This document shows, piece after piece, positions 48,784-58,293 of a DNA stretch of 64,000 nucleotides; the stretch's first letter is position 1; every line of letters begins with the position of its first letter. Where the stretch lies: contig NZ_CP019315.1 of the NCBI RefSeq assembly GCF_001969365.1, positions 1 to 64,000 of the forward strand, read 5' to 3'. A program made the translations under genes and the position numbers. Below the pieces are notes generated by a model that did no database searches, was not told the DNA's origin, and saw nothing but the letters and a program-made list of their open reading frames with translations. This stretch comes from Tateyamaria omphalii (GTDB lineage: Bacteria > Pseudomonadota > Alphaproteobacteria > Rhodobacterales > Rhodobacteraceae).

Positions 48784-48961
48784 CTTGAACGCTGTCCAAA
48801 GGACATTGGCTGCAAGCTACGCAACGGCGCGCGCGACGGATGCGTTGACCGAGGGAAGTGCCGATGTTCTGGCCCAAAGCAGGCAGCAAGTGCAGCTGAC
48901 GCAGAACCTTGTTGCGCAGTGTTACGCAGTGCTGAGCGATCTGAAAGAGGGTGAGCGTTGA
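48770..48961 (+). CDS. Small protein between bchX and bchY, function unknown
   Basis: A 63-residue helical protein (MTKHDLNAVQRTLAASYATA...), rich in A, L and Q, with no membrane helix. Its ATG lies in the end of bchX (14-base overlap) and its stop overlaps the TTG start of bchY by 4 bases, so it links the two genes translationally. It may simply provide coupling, or be a small accessory of chlorophyllide a reductase; no family was recognised. Confidence 0.68.
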   Translation: MTKHDLNAVQRTLAASYATARATDALTEGSADVLAQSRQQVQLTQNLVAQCYAVLSDLKEGER

Positions 48962-50526
48962 GCACCAAGGTCACATATGACGCGGCGGACGACGTCGAGG
49001 TGACAAAGGGTCATCCCCGCGAGGCTGAGATGCCCGCCGTAGACGCCCCTGTTGATGGTCTTGGCTGCCATTCCGGCTCCGAGATGGAGAAGGCCGCCCG
49101 CATGGCGGGCAACTCCGAGATGCTGGACAAGTTTGCCGAAGACTACCCGCAAGGGCCGCATGACAAGCCGCAAAGCATGTGCCCAGCCTTTGGGTCGCTG
49201 CGCGTCGGCTTGCGGATGCGCCGGGTGGCGACCGTGCTGAGCGGGTCGGCCTGCTGTGTCTATGGGCTGACATTCGTGTCCCATTTCTACGGCGCGCGGC
49301 GGTCGGTTGGCTATGTGCCCTTCAATTCAGAGACGTTGGTGACCGGCAAGCTGTTCGAGGACATTCGCGAGTCTGTCCATGATCTTGCCGACCCCGACAA
49401 ATATGACGCCATCGTGGTGACGAACCTGTGTGTTCCCACCGCGTCGGGCGTGCCGTTGCGGCTGTTGCCGAACGAAATCAATGGTGTCCGGATCGTCGGG
49501 ATCGACGTGCCCGGATTTGGTATTCCCACTCATGCCGAAGCCAAAGATGTTCTGGCTGGGGCCATGCTGAACTATGCCCGCGCTGAAGCGACAGCGGGGC
49601 CGGTGGCGGCCCCCGTGGGTGGGAAGTCTGATCGCCCGACCGTGGCGCTGCTGGGCGAGATGTTCCCGGCAGACCCCATGATGATCGGGCAAATGCTCGC
49701 GCCCTTGGGGCTTGCGGCGGGGCCTGTTGTGCCATGTCGTGAGTGGCGCGAGCTTTACGCGGCTTTGGACAGTGCCGTCGTGGCGGCGGTGCATCCCTTC
49801 TATACCGCGGCGGTGCGTGAGTTTCAGGCGGCTGGGCGTCCTGTTGTCGGGTCGGCCCCTGTGGGCCGCGATGGCACGGCGGCCTGGTTAAAGGCGATTG
49901 GCGAGGCCCATGGTTGTTCCGTCGACCAGATCGCCGAGGCGCAGAACGCTGTGCTGCCCGCGATCACCGGCGCGCTGGCGGCGATGCCGATCAAGGGGAC
50001 GATTACCCTTTCCGGCTATGAAGGGTCTGAGCTTTTGGTGGCCCGCCTGCTGATCGAAAGCGGGGCTGAGGTGCCTTATGTCGGCACCGCCTGTCCGCGT
50101 ACGCCGTGGAACGCTGAGGATCAGGCGTGGCTTGAGGCCAAGGGCGTGAAGGTGAAATTCCGCGCGTCGTTGGAAGATGATTGTGCGGCGATGGAAGCAG
50201 TGCAGCCGGATCTGGCCATCGGCACGACACCCGTGGTGCAGAAGGCCAAGGAGCTGGGTGTTCCAGGGCTGTATTTCACCAACCTGATTTCGGCGCGGCC
50301 CTTGATGGGACCGGCCGGTGCGGGGTCGCTGGCGCAGGTCATCAATGCCGCTATCGCCAACAAGGGGCGCATGGATCACATGCGTGAATTCTTTGAGGGC
50401 GTTGGGACCGGTGACACCGCTGGTGTCTGGGAAGGCGATCCGAATCTGCGGCCCGATTTCCGGGCGCAGAACGCCAAGAAGCTGGAACGTCAGGCAAAGG
50501 CCGCCAAGGCGGCGGAGATGATCTGA
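48958..50526 (+). CDS. bchY: Chlorophyllide a reductase, subunit Y
   Basis: With BchZ forms the NifDK-like catalytic part of chlorophyllide a reductase. The 522-residue protein contains cysteine-bearing blocks [21 protein letters not shown] and [11 protein letters not shown] (residues about 80-165), which fit [4Fe-4S] ligands. TTG start in a TTGA overlap with the preceding small gene; no better start is in frame. Followed by a palindromic repeat, then bchZ. Confidence 0.95.
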   Translation: MSTKVTYDAADDVEVTKGHPREAEMPAVDAPVDGLGCHSGSEMEKAARMAGNSEMLDKFAEDYPQGPHDKPQSMCPAFGSLRVGLRMRRVATVLSGSACCVYGLTFVSHFYGARRSVGYVPFNSETLVTGKLFEDIRESVHDLADPDKYDAIVVTNLCVPTASGVPLRLLPNEINGVRIVGIDVPGFGIPTHAEAKDVLAGAMLNYARAEATAGPVAAPVGGKSDRPTVALLGEMFPADPMMIGQMLAPLGLAAGPVVPCREWRELYAALDSAVVAAVHPFYTAAVREFQAAGRPVVGSAPVGRDGTAAWLKAIGEAHGCSVDQIAEAQNAVLPAITGALAAMPIKGTITLSGYEGSELLVARLLIESGAEVPYVGTACPRTPWNAEDQAWLEAKGVKVKFRASLEDDCAAMEAVQPDLAIGTTPVVQKAKELGVPGLYFTNLISARPLMGPAGAGSLAQVINAAIANKGRMDHMREFFEGVGTGDTAGVWEGDPNLRPDFRAQNAKKLERQAKAAKAAEMI

Positions 50527-50554
50527 TGCGGTGCCGGGTGACATACGGATGCGC

Positions 50555-50603
50555 GGTGCGCAGCAAGTGCGCACCCTACGTAGGGTGTGCATTCATGCGC
50601 ACC
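50555..50603. repeat. Palindromic intergenic repeat, family 2 (copy C)
   Basis: Between bchY and bchZ: GCGCACCCTAC directly abutting GTAGGGTGTGCAT, inside a longer TGCGC symmetry, so a long hairpin can form 15 bp before bchZ. It could lower or tune bchZ translation. Confidence 0.68.
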
Positions 50604-50617
50604 ATTGGCGGTGCCCC

Positions 50618-52141
50618 ATGCTGATCATGGATCATGACAGGGCGGGCGGGTACTGGGGCGCGGTCTATGCGTTCTGTGCCGTCAAAGGCCTGCAATGCGT
50701 CATCGACGGCCCGGTGGGTTGTGAAAACCTGCCGGTGACCTCCGTTCTGCACTACACCGACGCGCTGCCGCCGCATGAGTTGCCCATCGTGACCACCGGT
50801 CTGGGTGAGGAAGAACTGGGCCGCGACGGGACCGAGGGCGCGATGAAGCGCGCCTGGGGAACGCTTGATCCGGCGCTGCCTGCGGTTGTTGTGACCGGGT
50901 CCATTGCCGAGATGATCGGTGGCGGCGTCACGCCGCAGGGCACCAACATTCAGAGATTTCTGCCACGCACCATCGACGAAGATCAGTGGGAAGCAGCAGA
51001 CCGGGCCATGACCTGGATCTTTACCGAGTTCGGTATGACGAAGGGTCGGATGCCCCGCGAGGCCAAGCGGGAGGAAAGTGCGAAGCCTCGTGTCAATATC
51101 CTGGGTCCGATGTACGGCACGTTCAACATGCCGTCGGACCTGGCCGAGATCCGGCGCCTGGTCGAAGGCATCGGATGCGAGGTCAACATGGTGATGCCTT
51201 TGGGCGCCCATGTGGCCGAAATGCGAAATCTGGTAAATGCGGATGTGAACATCTGCATGTACCGCGAGTTCGGGCGCGGGTTGTGCGAGCTTCTTGCCAA
51301 GCCGTATCTACAAGCCCCGATAGGGGTCGAGAGTACCACCAAGTTCCTGCGCGCACTGGGGACCTTGGTGGGCCTCGACCCCGAACCCTTTATCCAGCGC
51401 GAGAAACACTCGACGCTGAAGCCTGTGTGGGACCTGTGGCGGTCCGTGACGCAGGATTTCTTTGCCACGGCCAGCTTTGCCGTGGTCGCGAACGAGACCT
51501 ATGCCCGCGGGCTGCGTCTGTTCCTTGAGGATGACCTTGGTCTGCCCTGTGCCTTTGCCACCGCTCGGGTGGCCGGCAAGAAGACCAACAACGAGGAAGT
51601 GCGCGCCTGGATGGGCCAGAAGCGTCCCCTTGTCGTGTTCGGGTCCATCAATGAAAAGATGTATCTGGCCGAGTTGAAGGGTGGGCATGGGCCCAGCCCC
51701 GCATTTATCCCCGCCTCTTTCCCGGGTGCTGCCATTCGGCGGGCCACAGGGACCCCGTTTATGGGATATGCGGGTGCGACTTATGTCATTCAGGAGGTCT
51801 GCAACGGCCTGTTTGACGCGCTGTTTCACATTCTGCCTTTGGCCACCGACATGGATGCGGCCGAAGCAACCCCGACGACCCTGCGCCGCGACTTCCCCTG
51901 GGATGCCGATGCGCAGGCCATGCTCGACAAGATTGTCGAGCAGCACCCCATCCTGACCCGGATTTCCGCGGCCAAGACCCTGCGCGATGCGGCTGAGCAA
52001 GCAGCCCTTGCGGCGGGTGCGGACCGGGTCGTGATCGAAACCGTGCGCGCCCTCGATCCCGCCCTGGCGGGACCGGCAGAGATTAACGAACCGGCCCTCG
52101 CCGGGTCGTCAGACGACGTTTCCGAAGGAGGAACAGCATGA
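50618..52141 (+). CDS. bchZ: Chlorophyllide a reductase, subunit Z
   Basis: Partner of BchY. The 507-residue protein begins [20 protein letters not shown] and has [20 protein letters not shown] (about residues 30-49) with the cluster cysteine, and [14 protein letters not shown] 50618 is chosen because earlier in-frame codons lie in the palindromic repeat; MDHD at the fourth codon is an alternative. The stop overlaps pufQ by 4 bases. The C-terminal 40 residues are Ala/Pro-rich and may carry puf promoter elements. Confidence 0.95.
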   Translation: MLIMDHDRAGGYWGAVYAFCAVKGLQCVIDGPVGCENLPVTSVLHYTDALPPHELPIVTTGLGEEELGRDGTEGAMKRAWGTLDPALPAVVVTGSIAEMIGGGVTPQGTNIQRFLPRTIDEDQWEAADRAMTWIFTEFGMTKGRMPREAKREESAKPRVNILGPMYGTFNMPSDLAEIRRLVEGIGCEVNMVMPLGAHVAEMRNLVNADVNICMYREFGRGLCELLAKPYLQAPIGVESTTKFLRALGTLVGLDPEPFIQREKHSTLKPVWDLWRSVTQDFFATASFAVVANETYARGLRLFLEDDLGLPCAFATARVAGKKTNNEEVRAWMGQKRPLVVFGSINEKMYLAELKGGHGPSPAFIPASFPGAAIRRATGTPFMGYAGATYVIQEVCNGLFDALFHILPLATDMDAAEATPTTLRRDFPWDADAQAMLDKIVEQHPILTRISAAKTLRDAAEQAALAAGADRVVIETVRALDPALAGPAEINEPALAGSSDDVSEGGTA

Positions 52142-52365
52142 CTGACATGACATCGAACGTGGTCACCGAGACGCCGCGGAAGCGCAGCGGGGAGAAGACC
52201 GAGTTCATGGTCTACTTCGCGATCATCTTTGTGGCGACCCTGCCGCTGGCGTGCCTGACCTGGGCGCTGGCTGCGCTGAAGTCGCGCAGCTTCACCGACA
52301 AGGGCCCGATGGCACGGGCCTGGACCCAGGCGCGGATCATCACGCCGATGATCTTCAACGCGTGA
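52138..52365 (+). CDS. pufQ: PufQ, bacteriochlorophyll-related assembly protein
   Basis: A 75-residue protein with a single membrane helix ([22 protein letters not shown], residues about 23-44, shown in part). In Rhodobacter PufQ stimulates bacteriochlorophyll synthesis and resembles pigment-binding proteins. It is coupled to bchZ (ATGA), at the usual place before pufBA. Confidence 0.9.
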   Translation: MTDMTSNVVTETPRKRSGEKTEFMVYFAIIFVATLPLACLTWALAALKSRSFTDKGPMARAWTQARIITPMIFNA

Positions 52366-52390
52366 TCGCGGCGGCGACATATCAATTTTC

Positions 52391-52412
52391 GGGCCCGCAT
52401 CCGTGCGGACCC
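52391..52412 (+). other. RNA hairpin between pufQ and pufB
   Basis: GGGCCCGCAT-CC-GTGCGGACCC: 10-bp stem with one mismatch in the 189-bp pufQ-pufB gap. It may form the protected 5' end of the processed pufBA message. The rest of the gap holds only a good Shine-Dalgarno (GGAGGAA) before pufB. Confidence 0.5.
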
Positions 52413-52554
52413 AAAAACGTCCTCGGCCTGTGTGCGCCTGCCGAGACACGAGACTGGACGCCTGGCAACAGGTGGACAGAGCCCGGAGGGGGTGACCCCA
52501 ATGGACCCGGCCGCGGGGTGCGCGGCGTCAGCACTGAATTCCGGAGGAATTACT

Positions 52555-52710
52555 ATGGCTGAAAACCTGTCTTTCACAGGTCTCACAGACGAGCAGGCGC
52601 AAGAGCTGCACGCTGTCTACATGAGCGGGCTCTGGCTTTTCACAGCCGTGGCCGTTGTCGCTCACTTGGCAGTGTACATCTGGCGTCCCTGGTTCGCGAA
52701 CGGTTGGTAA
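52555..52710 (+). CDS. pufB: Light-harvesting complex 1 beta chain
   Basis: A 51-residue single-helix antenna polypeptide: acidic N-terminus ([20 protein letters not shown]), membrane helix with the bacteriochlorophyll-ligand histidine in [15 protein letters not shown], and a short aromatic C-terminus. Start preceded by CCGGAGGAAT. Nine bases before pufA. Confidence 0.97.
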   Translation: MAENLSFTGLTDEQAQELHAVYMSGLWLFTAVAVVAHLAVYIWRPWFANGW

Positions 52711-52719
52711 GGACAAGAC

Positions 52720-52881
52720 ATGGCAAAGTTCTACAAGATCTGGCTCATTTTTGATCCCCGCCGCGTGTTCGTTGCGCAAGGCGTCTTTCTGTTCCTGCTG
52801 GCAGCGATGATTCACCTCGTCCTGCTGAGCACGGAGCACTTCAACTGGTTCGAGCTGGCAGCCCAAGGCGCTGCCCAGTAA
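52720..52881 (+). CDS. pufA: Light-harvesting complex 1 alpha chain
   Basis: A 53-residue polypeptide, [20 protein letters not shown] at the N-terminus, then a membrane helix with the pigment-ligand histidine in [12 protein letters not shown] (His32). It forms the LH1 ring with PufB around the reaction centre. A stable hairpin follows at 52910-52952. Confidence 0.97.
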   Translation: MAKFYKIWLIFDPRRVFVAQGVFLFLLAAMIHLVLLSTEHFNWFELAAQGAAQ

Positions 52882-52909
52882 CGACCGGTCCGAAGGGATC
52901 CAAGACATG

Positions 52910-52952
52910 GCTGCGGGCGGGGCAAAATAGTGCGCCGCTGCCTGCCCGCAGC
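52910..52952 (+). other. pufA-pufL intercistronic RNA hairpin
   Basis: GCTGCGGGCGGG and CCTGCCCGCAGC form a 12-bp stem with one non-canonical pair and a 19-base loop. Position matches the hairpin that protects pufBA mRNA from 3' decay in Rhodobacter and raises LH1 above reaction centre. A CCCCCGGGGGG palindrome lies at about 52986-52996, before pufL. Confidence 0.75.
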
Positions 52953-53025
52953 AAATCAATTCTGACGACACAAGACGGCTGACGTCCCCCGGGGGGCCGC
53001 GCCGCCAAACGCGGAGATGAGAGAG

Positions 53026-53889
53026 ATGGCGTTGCTATCCTTCGAACGAAAGTATCGCGTCCGCGGAGGGACGCTGATCGGCGGCGATCTGTTCGACTTC
53101 TGGGTCGGCCCATTCTACGTGGGCTTTTTCGGGGTCACGACTGCCTTTTTTTCACTGCTGGGCACGATCCTGATTTTTTGGGGCGCATCTCAGCAGGGCA
53201 CATTCAACCCCTGGCTGATCAACATCGCGCCGCCCGACCTGAGTTACGGTCTGGGCATGGCCCCGTTGATGGAGGGCGGGCTGTGGCAGATCATCACGAT
53301 CTGTGCCATCGGCGCCTTTGTCAGCTGGGCGCTGCGCGAGGTCGAGATCTGTCGCAAGCTGGGCATGGGCTATCATGTGCCCATCGGCTTCGCGGCCGCG
53401 ATCTTTGCCTATGTGACGCTGGTCGTCTTTCGGCCTGTCCTTATGGGCGCGTGGGGTCACGGGTTCCCGTATGGCATTTTCAGCCACCTCGATTGGGTGA
53501 GCAACACGGGCTATGCGTACCTGCACTTCCACTACAACCCGGCCCACATGCTGGCCGTCACGCTCTTCTTCACGACCACGCTGGCGCTGGCCCTGCATGG
53601 CGCGCTGATCCTGTCCGCCGCCAACCCAGAAGAGGGCGAGCTGGCCAAGACGCCGGATCACGAGGACACGTTCTTTCGGGATTTCATCGGCTATTCCATC
53701 GGCACCCTGGGCATTCACCGTCTGGGCTGGCTGCTGGCCATCAACGCGGGTTTCTGGAGTGCGATCTGCATCATCATCTCCGGCCCCGTCTGGACCGCAG
53801 GCTGGCCCGAGTGGTGGAACTGGTGGCTGAACCTGCCCATCTGGGGCGCCGATCCGCTGCCTGTCTATCAAGCTGGATTTGGGGGGTAA
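53026..53889 (+). CDS. pufL: Photosynthetic reaction centre L subunit
   Basis: Five-helix subunit that binds bacteriochlorophylls, bacteriopheophytin and, with M, the quinones and iron. The 287-residue protein starts [20 protein letters not shown], has pigment and iron histidines in [11 protein letters not shown] and [10 protein letters not shown], and [15 protein letters not shown] as helix A. ATG 53026 fits the family N-terminus; ATG 53017 would add three residues. Confidence 0.97.
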   Translation: MALLSFERKYRVRGGTLIGGDLFDFWVGPFYVGFFGVTTAFFSLLGTILIFWGASQQGTFNPWLINIAPPDLSYGLGMAPLMEGGLWQIITICAIGAFVSWALREVEICRKLGMGYHVPIGFAAAIFAYVTLVVFRPVLMGAWGHGFPYGIFSHLDWVSNTGYAYLHFHYNPAHMLAVTLFFTTTLALALHGALILSAANPEEGELAKTPDHEDTFFRDFIGYSIGTLGIHRLGWLLAINAGFWSAICIIISGPVWTAGWPEWWNWWLNLPIWGADPLPVYQAGFGG

Positions 53890-53893
53890 GATC

Positions 53894-54883
53894 ATGGCTG
53901 TAGAATATCAAAACATCTTCACCCAGGTTCAGGTCCAGGGGAACCCCGAATGGGGCATGGACGACAGTGGCGAGATGACGCGCGAGCGCGTCGGCAAGCC
54001 ATGGTTCTCGACCCTTGCGGGCTGGCTGGGCAACGCGCAGATCGGACCGATCTATCTGGGCTGGACCGGTATGGTGTCGCTGGCGACGGGCCTGATCTGG
54101 TTCGTGATGGTCGGCATCTCGATGCTGTCCCAAGTGGGCTACTCGATCCCCGAGTTCATCCGGCAGCTGTTCTGGCTGGCGCTTGAGCCGCCGTCGCCCC
54201 AGTACGGGCTGTCGATGCCGCCGCTGGATGAAGGCGGCTGGTACATCATCGCCAGCTTCTTCTTGCTGGTGTCGGTGATGACCTGGCTGCTGCGCAGCTA
54301 CCTGCTGGCGGCCGAGCACAAGATGGGCAAGCACGTGTTCTGGGCCTTTGCGTCCGCCGTGTGGCTGTTCCTGGTGCTGGGTCTGTTCCGTCCGGTCCTG
54401 ATGGGATCGTGGAGCGAGGCGGTGCCTTACGGCATCTTCCCGCATCTGGATTGGACGACGGCATTCTCGATCCGCTACGGCAACCTTTACTATAACCCGT
54501 TCCACTGTCTTTCGATCGTGTTCCTCTATGGCTCTGTCCTGCTGTTCTGTATGCATGGCGGCACCATTCTGGCCGTGACCCGCTATGGCGGCGACCGCGA
54601 GTTGGAACAGATCTATGATCGCGGCACGGCGACCGAACGGGCGGCCCTGTTCTGGCGCTGGACCATGGGGTTCAACGCCACGATGGAAGGCATTCACCGA
54701 TGGGCCTGGTGGTTTGCGGTGCTGACCCCGATCACCGGTGGTATCGGCATCCTGTTGACCGGCACGGTTGTCGACAACTGGTTCATCTGGGCGCAAGAGC
54801 ACAACTTTGCCCCCATGTATGACGGCGCATATGGCTACGAAGACTATGGGTCCTACGAAGCCTTTATCGGGCAGGAGGACTGA
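53894..54883 (+). CDS. pufM: Photosynthetic reaction centre M subunit
   Basis: Five-helix partner of PufL. The 329-residue protein starts [20 protein letters not shown] and contains [19 protein letters not shown] and [16 protein letters not shown] with the pigment/iron histidines. It has the 20-residue C-terminal extension of PufC-containing species. Starts 4 bases after pufL. Confidence 0.97.
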   Translation: MAVEYQNIFTQVQVQGNPEWGMDDSGEMTRERVGKPWFSTLAGWLGNAQIGPIYLGWTGMVSLATGLIWFVMVGISMLSQVGYSIPEFIRQLFWLALEPPSPQYGLSMPPLDEGGWYIIASFFLLVSVMTWLLRSYLLAAEHKMGKHVFWAFASAVWLFLVLGLFRPVLMGSWSEAVPYGIFPHLDWTTAFSIRYGNLYYNPFHCLSIVFLYGSVLLFCMHGGTILAVTRYGGDRELEQIYDRGTATERAALFWRWTMGFNATMEGIHRWAWWFAVLTPITGGIGILLTGTVVDNWFIWAQEHNFAPMYDGAYGYEDYGSYEAFIGQED

Positions 54884-54885
54884 TC

Positions 54886-56007
54886 ATGCTTCCCAAGTGG
54901 TTCAATGACTGGAACAAGGACAACCCGACCAATGTGTTCGGGCCCGCCATCGCCGTCGGCATCGTGGGCAGCGCTGTCTTTGTCGCCGCGCTGGTGGTGA
55001 CCTGGGGCAACCCGTACCAGACCGAAAGCATGCAAACCGGCCCACGTGGCACGGGCATGTCGGTGCCGGAGTTCAACGTGTCACGTTTGGCCCCGGATCC
55101 GGATATCGAAAACTACTACACCGAGGAGCCGTACATTCCCGAAGGGGGTGAGGAACTGGCCCGGGACATTTACGAGAATGTTCAGGTGCTAGGCGATCTG
55201 ACCGAGGACAACTTCAACCGCGTGATGCTGGCCATCACACAGTGGGTGTCACCGGAAGAGGGCTGTGCCTATTGCCACGGTGATGTCGATATCTCGGAAT
55301 ATGGCGCGGATGACCTTTATACCAAGGTGGTCAGCCGCCGCATGATCCAGATGACCCAGAACATCAACGAGAACTGGTCGGGTCACGTCAACGCGATCGA
55401 AGAGGTGGGCGTGAACTGCTACACCTGCCACCGCGGTGAGCATGTGCCCAGCAACATCTGGTTCAATGTCACGCCGGTGAACGAGAATGTCAGCGGCTGG
55501 GCGGCGGATCAGAACCGTGCGACGGCGATGAGCCAGTCGACCTCTCTGCCGTCATCGGCGCTGGAGGTTTACCTGACCGACTACGACAGCCAAGTGAATG
55601 TCCACGATCTGGACAGCCGCGTGGCCGGTGTGCCGGGTATCGACGAGGGTATCGCCACCATCCAGAAGACCGAGATGACCTATTCGCTGATGAATTACTT
55701 CTCGAACTCGCTGGGTGTGAACTGCGTGTTCTGCCACAACAGCCGCGCCTTCCATGACCCCGGCCAATATACACCGCAATGGGGTATCGCGCAGTTGGGC
55801 CGCCAGATGGTGATCGAGATGAACCAGGAATACCTGATCCCGCTGAAGGACACGTATCCTCCGGAGCGTTTGGGTCCGATCTTTGCCGACGCGCCCAAGG
55901 CGGCGTGCAAGACATGCCACAAAGGGTATCAGCGTCCGCTTCAGGGCATGAACGTGATTGCCGACTGGCCGGAACTGGCGACGACCGAAGCGCCTGTTTA
56001 CGAGTGA
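54886..56007 (+). CDS. pufC: Reaction centre cytochrome c subunit (tetraheme)
   Basis: Periplasmic electron donor bound to the L/M core. The 373-residue protein has an N-terminal membrane anchor (VFGPAIAVGIVGSAVFVAAL, about residues 17-36) without a clear lipobox, then four c-type heme sites: CAYCH (from Cys127), CYTCH (178), CVFCH (280) and CKTCH (341). Starts 2 bases after pufM. Presence of pufC and absence of pufX are usual in Roseobacter. Confidence 0.97.
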   Translation: MLPKWFNDWNKDNPTNVFGPAIAVGIVGSAVFVAALVVTWGNPYQTESMQTGPRGTGMSVPEFNVSRLAPDPDIENYYTEEPYIPEGGEELARDIYENVQVLGDLTEDNFNRVMLAITQWVSPEEGCAYCHGDVDISEYGADDLYTKVVSRRMIQMTQNINENWSGHVNAIEEVGVNCYTCHRGEHVPSNIWFNVTPVNENVSGWAADQNRATAMSQSTSLPSSALEVYLTDYDSQVNVHDLDSRVAGVPGIDEGIATIQKTEMTYSLMNYFSNSLGVNCVFCHNSRAFHDPGQYTPQWGIAQLGRQMVIEMNQEYLIPLKDTYPPERLGPIFADAPKAACKTCHKGYQRPLQGMNVIADWPELATTEAPVYE

Positions 56008-56014
56008 TGTGTTT

Positions 56015-56033
56015 GGCGGAGGACACCTCCGCC
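56015..56033 (+). terminator. Hairpin repeat, family 3 (copy B), after pufC
   Basis: GGCGGAGG-ACA-CCTCCGCC, 7 bp after the pufC stop, inverted copy of 36301-36319. No T run follows, so it may protect the 3' end of the puf message rather than terminate. A second stem, ACAGGGGC (56071-56078) with GCCCCTGT (56089-56096), follows. Nothing else coding was seen before dxs. Confidence 0.55.
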
Positions 56034-56273
56034 TTACGACCTGTGCCCGATCCGGGCGCACCAAGATGTGACAGGGGCGGATCTCTTTGCCCCTGTGACG
56101 CCAGGCGCGGGTCATCGGCTTCCTTGACCCACGTGCGGGATCGTTGATCCCGGTTCCCTTCCTGTTGGCTACAGGAACCTGGCGTCGTGCTTGATGCGTT
56201 CAGGCACGGCGCCTTTTCGCCCCGGGGGTCCGCATGGCAAGGCGGGCGGGGCCGCAAGTGGAGGATGTGCGCA

Positions 56274-58205
56274 ATGACTGACATGACGACCAAGACACCC
56301 CTGCTGGACAAGGTTGCGGGGCCTGCCGACCTCAAACGGCTCAGCGATGCGGAACTGACGCAGCTTGCGACCGAGTTGCGCAGCGATGTGATTGACGCGG
56401 TCAGCCGGACAGGCGGCCATCTGGGATCGTCCCTGGGTGTGGTCGAATTGACCGTTGGCATTCATGCCGTGTTCGACACTCCGCGCGACAAGCTGATCTG
56501 GGATGTGGGTCATCAGTGTTATCCTCACAAGATCCTGACGGGCCGCCGCCACCGCATGGGCACCCTGCGCCAGAAGGACGGGTTGAGCGGGTTCACGAAG
56601 CGGGCCGAGAGCGATTTTGATCCCTTTGGCGCGGCGCATTCCTCAACCTCCATTTCTGCGGCGCTTGGGTTCACCGTCGCTCGCGATATGGGGATGCCCA
56701 CAGGCGATGCGGTTGCCGTGATTGGCGACGGTTCGATTTCTGCCGGCATGGCCTATGAAGCGTTGAACAATGCAGGCCACGAGGGGCGGCGGTTGTTCGT
56801 GATCCTGAATGACAACGAGATGTCCATCGCGCCGCCCACGGGGGCCATGAGCACCTATCTGTCGAACCTCAGCCGCAATTCGCCCTTTGCCCCGCTGCAT
56901 GCCATTGCCGAGGGGATGGAGGCCGCGCTGCCCAAGCCGATGCGCGATGGCGCCCGCCGCGCCCGCGAGATGGTGACGGGGGTGGAAAGCCGCGGCACGT
57001 TCTTTGAAGAGTTGGGATTTGACTATATCGGGCCGATTGATGGTCATAACATGGAGCAGGTTCTGGGCGTGCTGCGCGCGGCCCGGACGCGGGCGACGGG
57101 CCCCGTGCTGATCCACGCCTGTACGGTCAAGGGCAAGGGCTATGCCCCCGCCGAGGGGTCCGCTGACAAGTATCATGGCGTGTCCAAGTTTGATGTAGAG
57201 ACCGGCGAGCAATCGAAGGGCAAGAGCAATGCGCCCTCCTATACGTCGGTGTTTGGGGAGACATTGACGGATCTTGCGTCGAAGGATCCGTCCATCGTGG
57301 CCGTGACTGCGGCCATGCCCTCGGGCACGGGTGTGAACAAGATGGCGGATCGGTTCCCGGCGCGTGTGTTCGACGTGGGCATTGCCGAGCAGCATGGCGT
57401 GACCTTTGCCGCCGGAATGGCGGCCAGCGGTTTGAAACCGTTTTGCGCGATCTACTCGACCTTCCTGCAACGCGGTTATGACCAGGTGGTGCATGACGTG
57501 GTGTTGCAGGGTCTTCCGGTGCGGTTTGCCATCGACAGGGCCGGCCTGGTGGGCGCCGATGGGGCGACCCATGCGGGGTCCTTCGACATCGGTTATCTGG
57601 CGTCGCTGCCCGGCATCGTGGTCATGGCCGCCGCCGATGAAGGAGAGTTGGTGCATATGGTCACCACCGCTGCCGCGCATGACAGCGGACCTATCGCCTT
57701 TCGCTACCCGCGCGGCAATGGGCGCGGGGTGGAGATGCCCGAAGAGGGCAAGGTGTTGGAGATCGGCAAGGGCCGGATGATCCAGGAGGGTGAGGACGTG
57801 GCGCTGTTGTCGCTGGGCACCCATCTGGATGCCTGCGAACGCGCCGCTGCGCGGCTTGAGGCCGAGGGGCTGTCGGTGTCCATTGCCGATGCGCGCTTTG
57901 CCAAGCCGCTGGACATGGAATTGATCCGGGCGCTGGCGGCCAAGCACGATCTGTTGGTGACGGTCGAACAAGGCGCCATGGGCGGCTTTGGCGCCATGGT
58001 GTTGCAGGCGATGGCCGCGGACGGGCTGCTGGATCAGGGGCTGAAAGTGCGTACGCTGCATTTGCCCGATCGTTTCATCGACCAGGCCAGCCCGGACGAG
58101 ATGTATGCTGACGCAGGCCTGACGGCCGAGGATATTGTCAATACGGTGCGTGACGCGATGGGTAGGACCGAGACCAACGTGGTTGACCTGATCGCAGGCG
58201 AATAG
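56274..58205 (+). CDS. dxs: 1-deoxy-D-xylulose-5-phosphate synthase
   Basis: Thiamine-diphosphate enzyme that starts the MEP isoprenoid pathway from pyruvate and glyceraldehyde 3-phosphate. The 643-residue protein has [13 protein letters not shown], the ThDP motif [18 protein letters not shown] (about residues 153-170) and [18 protein letters not shown] 56274 is chosen because GGAGG lies 9 bases upstream; an ATG at 56265 abuts that site. Carried at the end of the puf side, as in Rhodobacter, it raises precursor supply for pigments. Confidence 0.96.
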   Translation: MTDMTTKTPLLDKVAGPADLKRLSDAELTQLATELRSDVIDAVSRTGGHLGSSLGVVELTVGIHAVFDTPRDKLIWDVGHQCYPHKILTGRRHRMGTLRQKDGLSGFTKRAESDFDPFGAAHSSTSISAALGFTVARDMGMPTGDAVAVIGDGSISAGMAYEALNNAGHEGRRLFVILNDNEMSIAPPTGAMSTYLSNLSRNSPFAPLHAIAEGMEAALPKPMRDGARRAREMVTGVESRGTFFEELGFDYIGPIDGHNMEQVLGVLRAARTRATGPVLIHACTVKGKGYAPAEGSADKYHGVSKFDVETGEQSKGKSNAPSYTSVFGETLTDLASKDPSIVAVTAAMPSGTGVNKMADRFPARVFDVGIAEQHGVTFAAGMAASGLKPFCAIYSTFLQRGYDQVVHDVVLQGLPVRFAIDRAGLVGADGATHAGSFDIGYLASLPGIVVMAAADEGELVHMVTTAAAHDSGPIAFRYPRGNGRGVEMPEEGKVLEIGKGRMIQEGEDVALLSLGTHLDACERAAARLEAEGLSVSIADARFAKPLDMELIRALAAKHDLLVTVEQGAMGGFGAMVLQAMAADGLLDQGLKVRTLHLPDRFIDQASPDEMYADAGLTAEDIVNTVRDAMGRTETNVVDLIAGE

Positions 58206-58206
58206 A

Positions 58207-58244
58207 GCTTCATTGTTCCGACAAATATGCCCGCCGGAGGCTCC
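58207..58244. repeat. Intergenic repeat, family 1 (copy 3)
   Basis: GCTTCATTGTTCC then AAATATGCCCGCCGGAGGCTCC after the dxs stop; full-length match to 17530-17565 in reverse. Confidence 0.65.
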
Positions 58245-58262
58245 CGACATCAGCTGTTGGAC

Positions 58263-58293
58263 CCTCCGGGGTGGTATTTTCAGTCAGAAGAAA
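58263..58293. repeat. Intergenic repeat, family 4 (copy A)
   Basis: CCTCCGG-GGTGGTATTTT then CAGTCAGAAGAAAC, extending into the last codons of the TPR gene. The second copy is at 61439-61471 at the end of the cupin gene. Confidence 0.6.

Noticed and set aside
56008..56025. TGT-N12-ACA match after pufC
   Set aside because: It lies in the GGCGGAGG/CCTCCGCC hairpin repeat, lacks the AT-rich inner symmetry of the other boxes, and is not at a promoter.
55981..56273. A pufX gene after pufM/pufC
   Set aside because: No small membrane-protein frame is seen; pufC occupies the position and the rest is hairpins.
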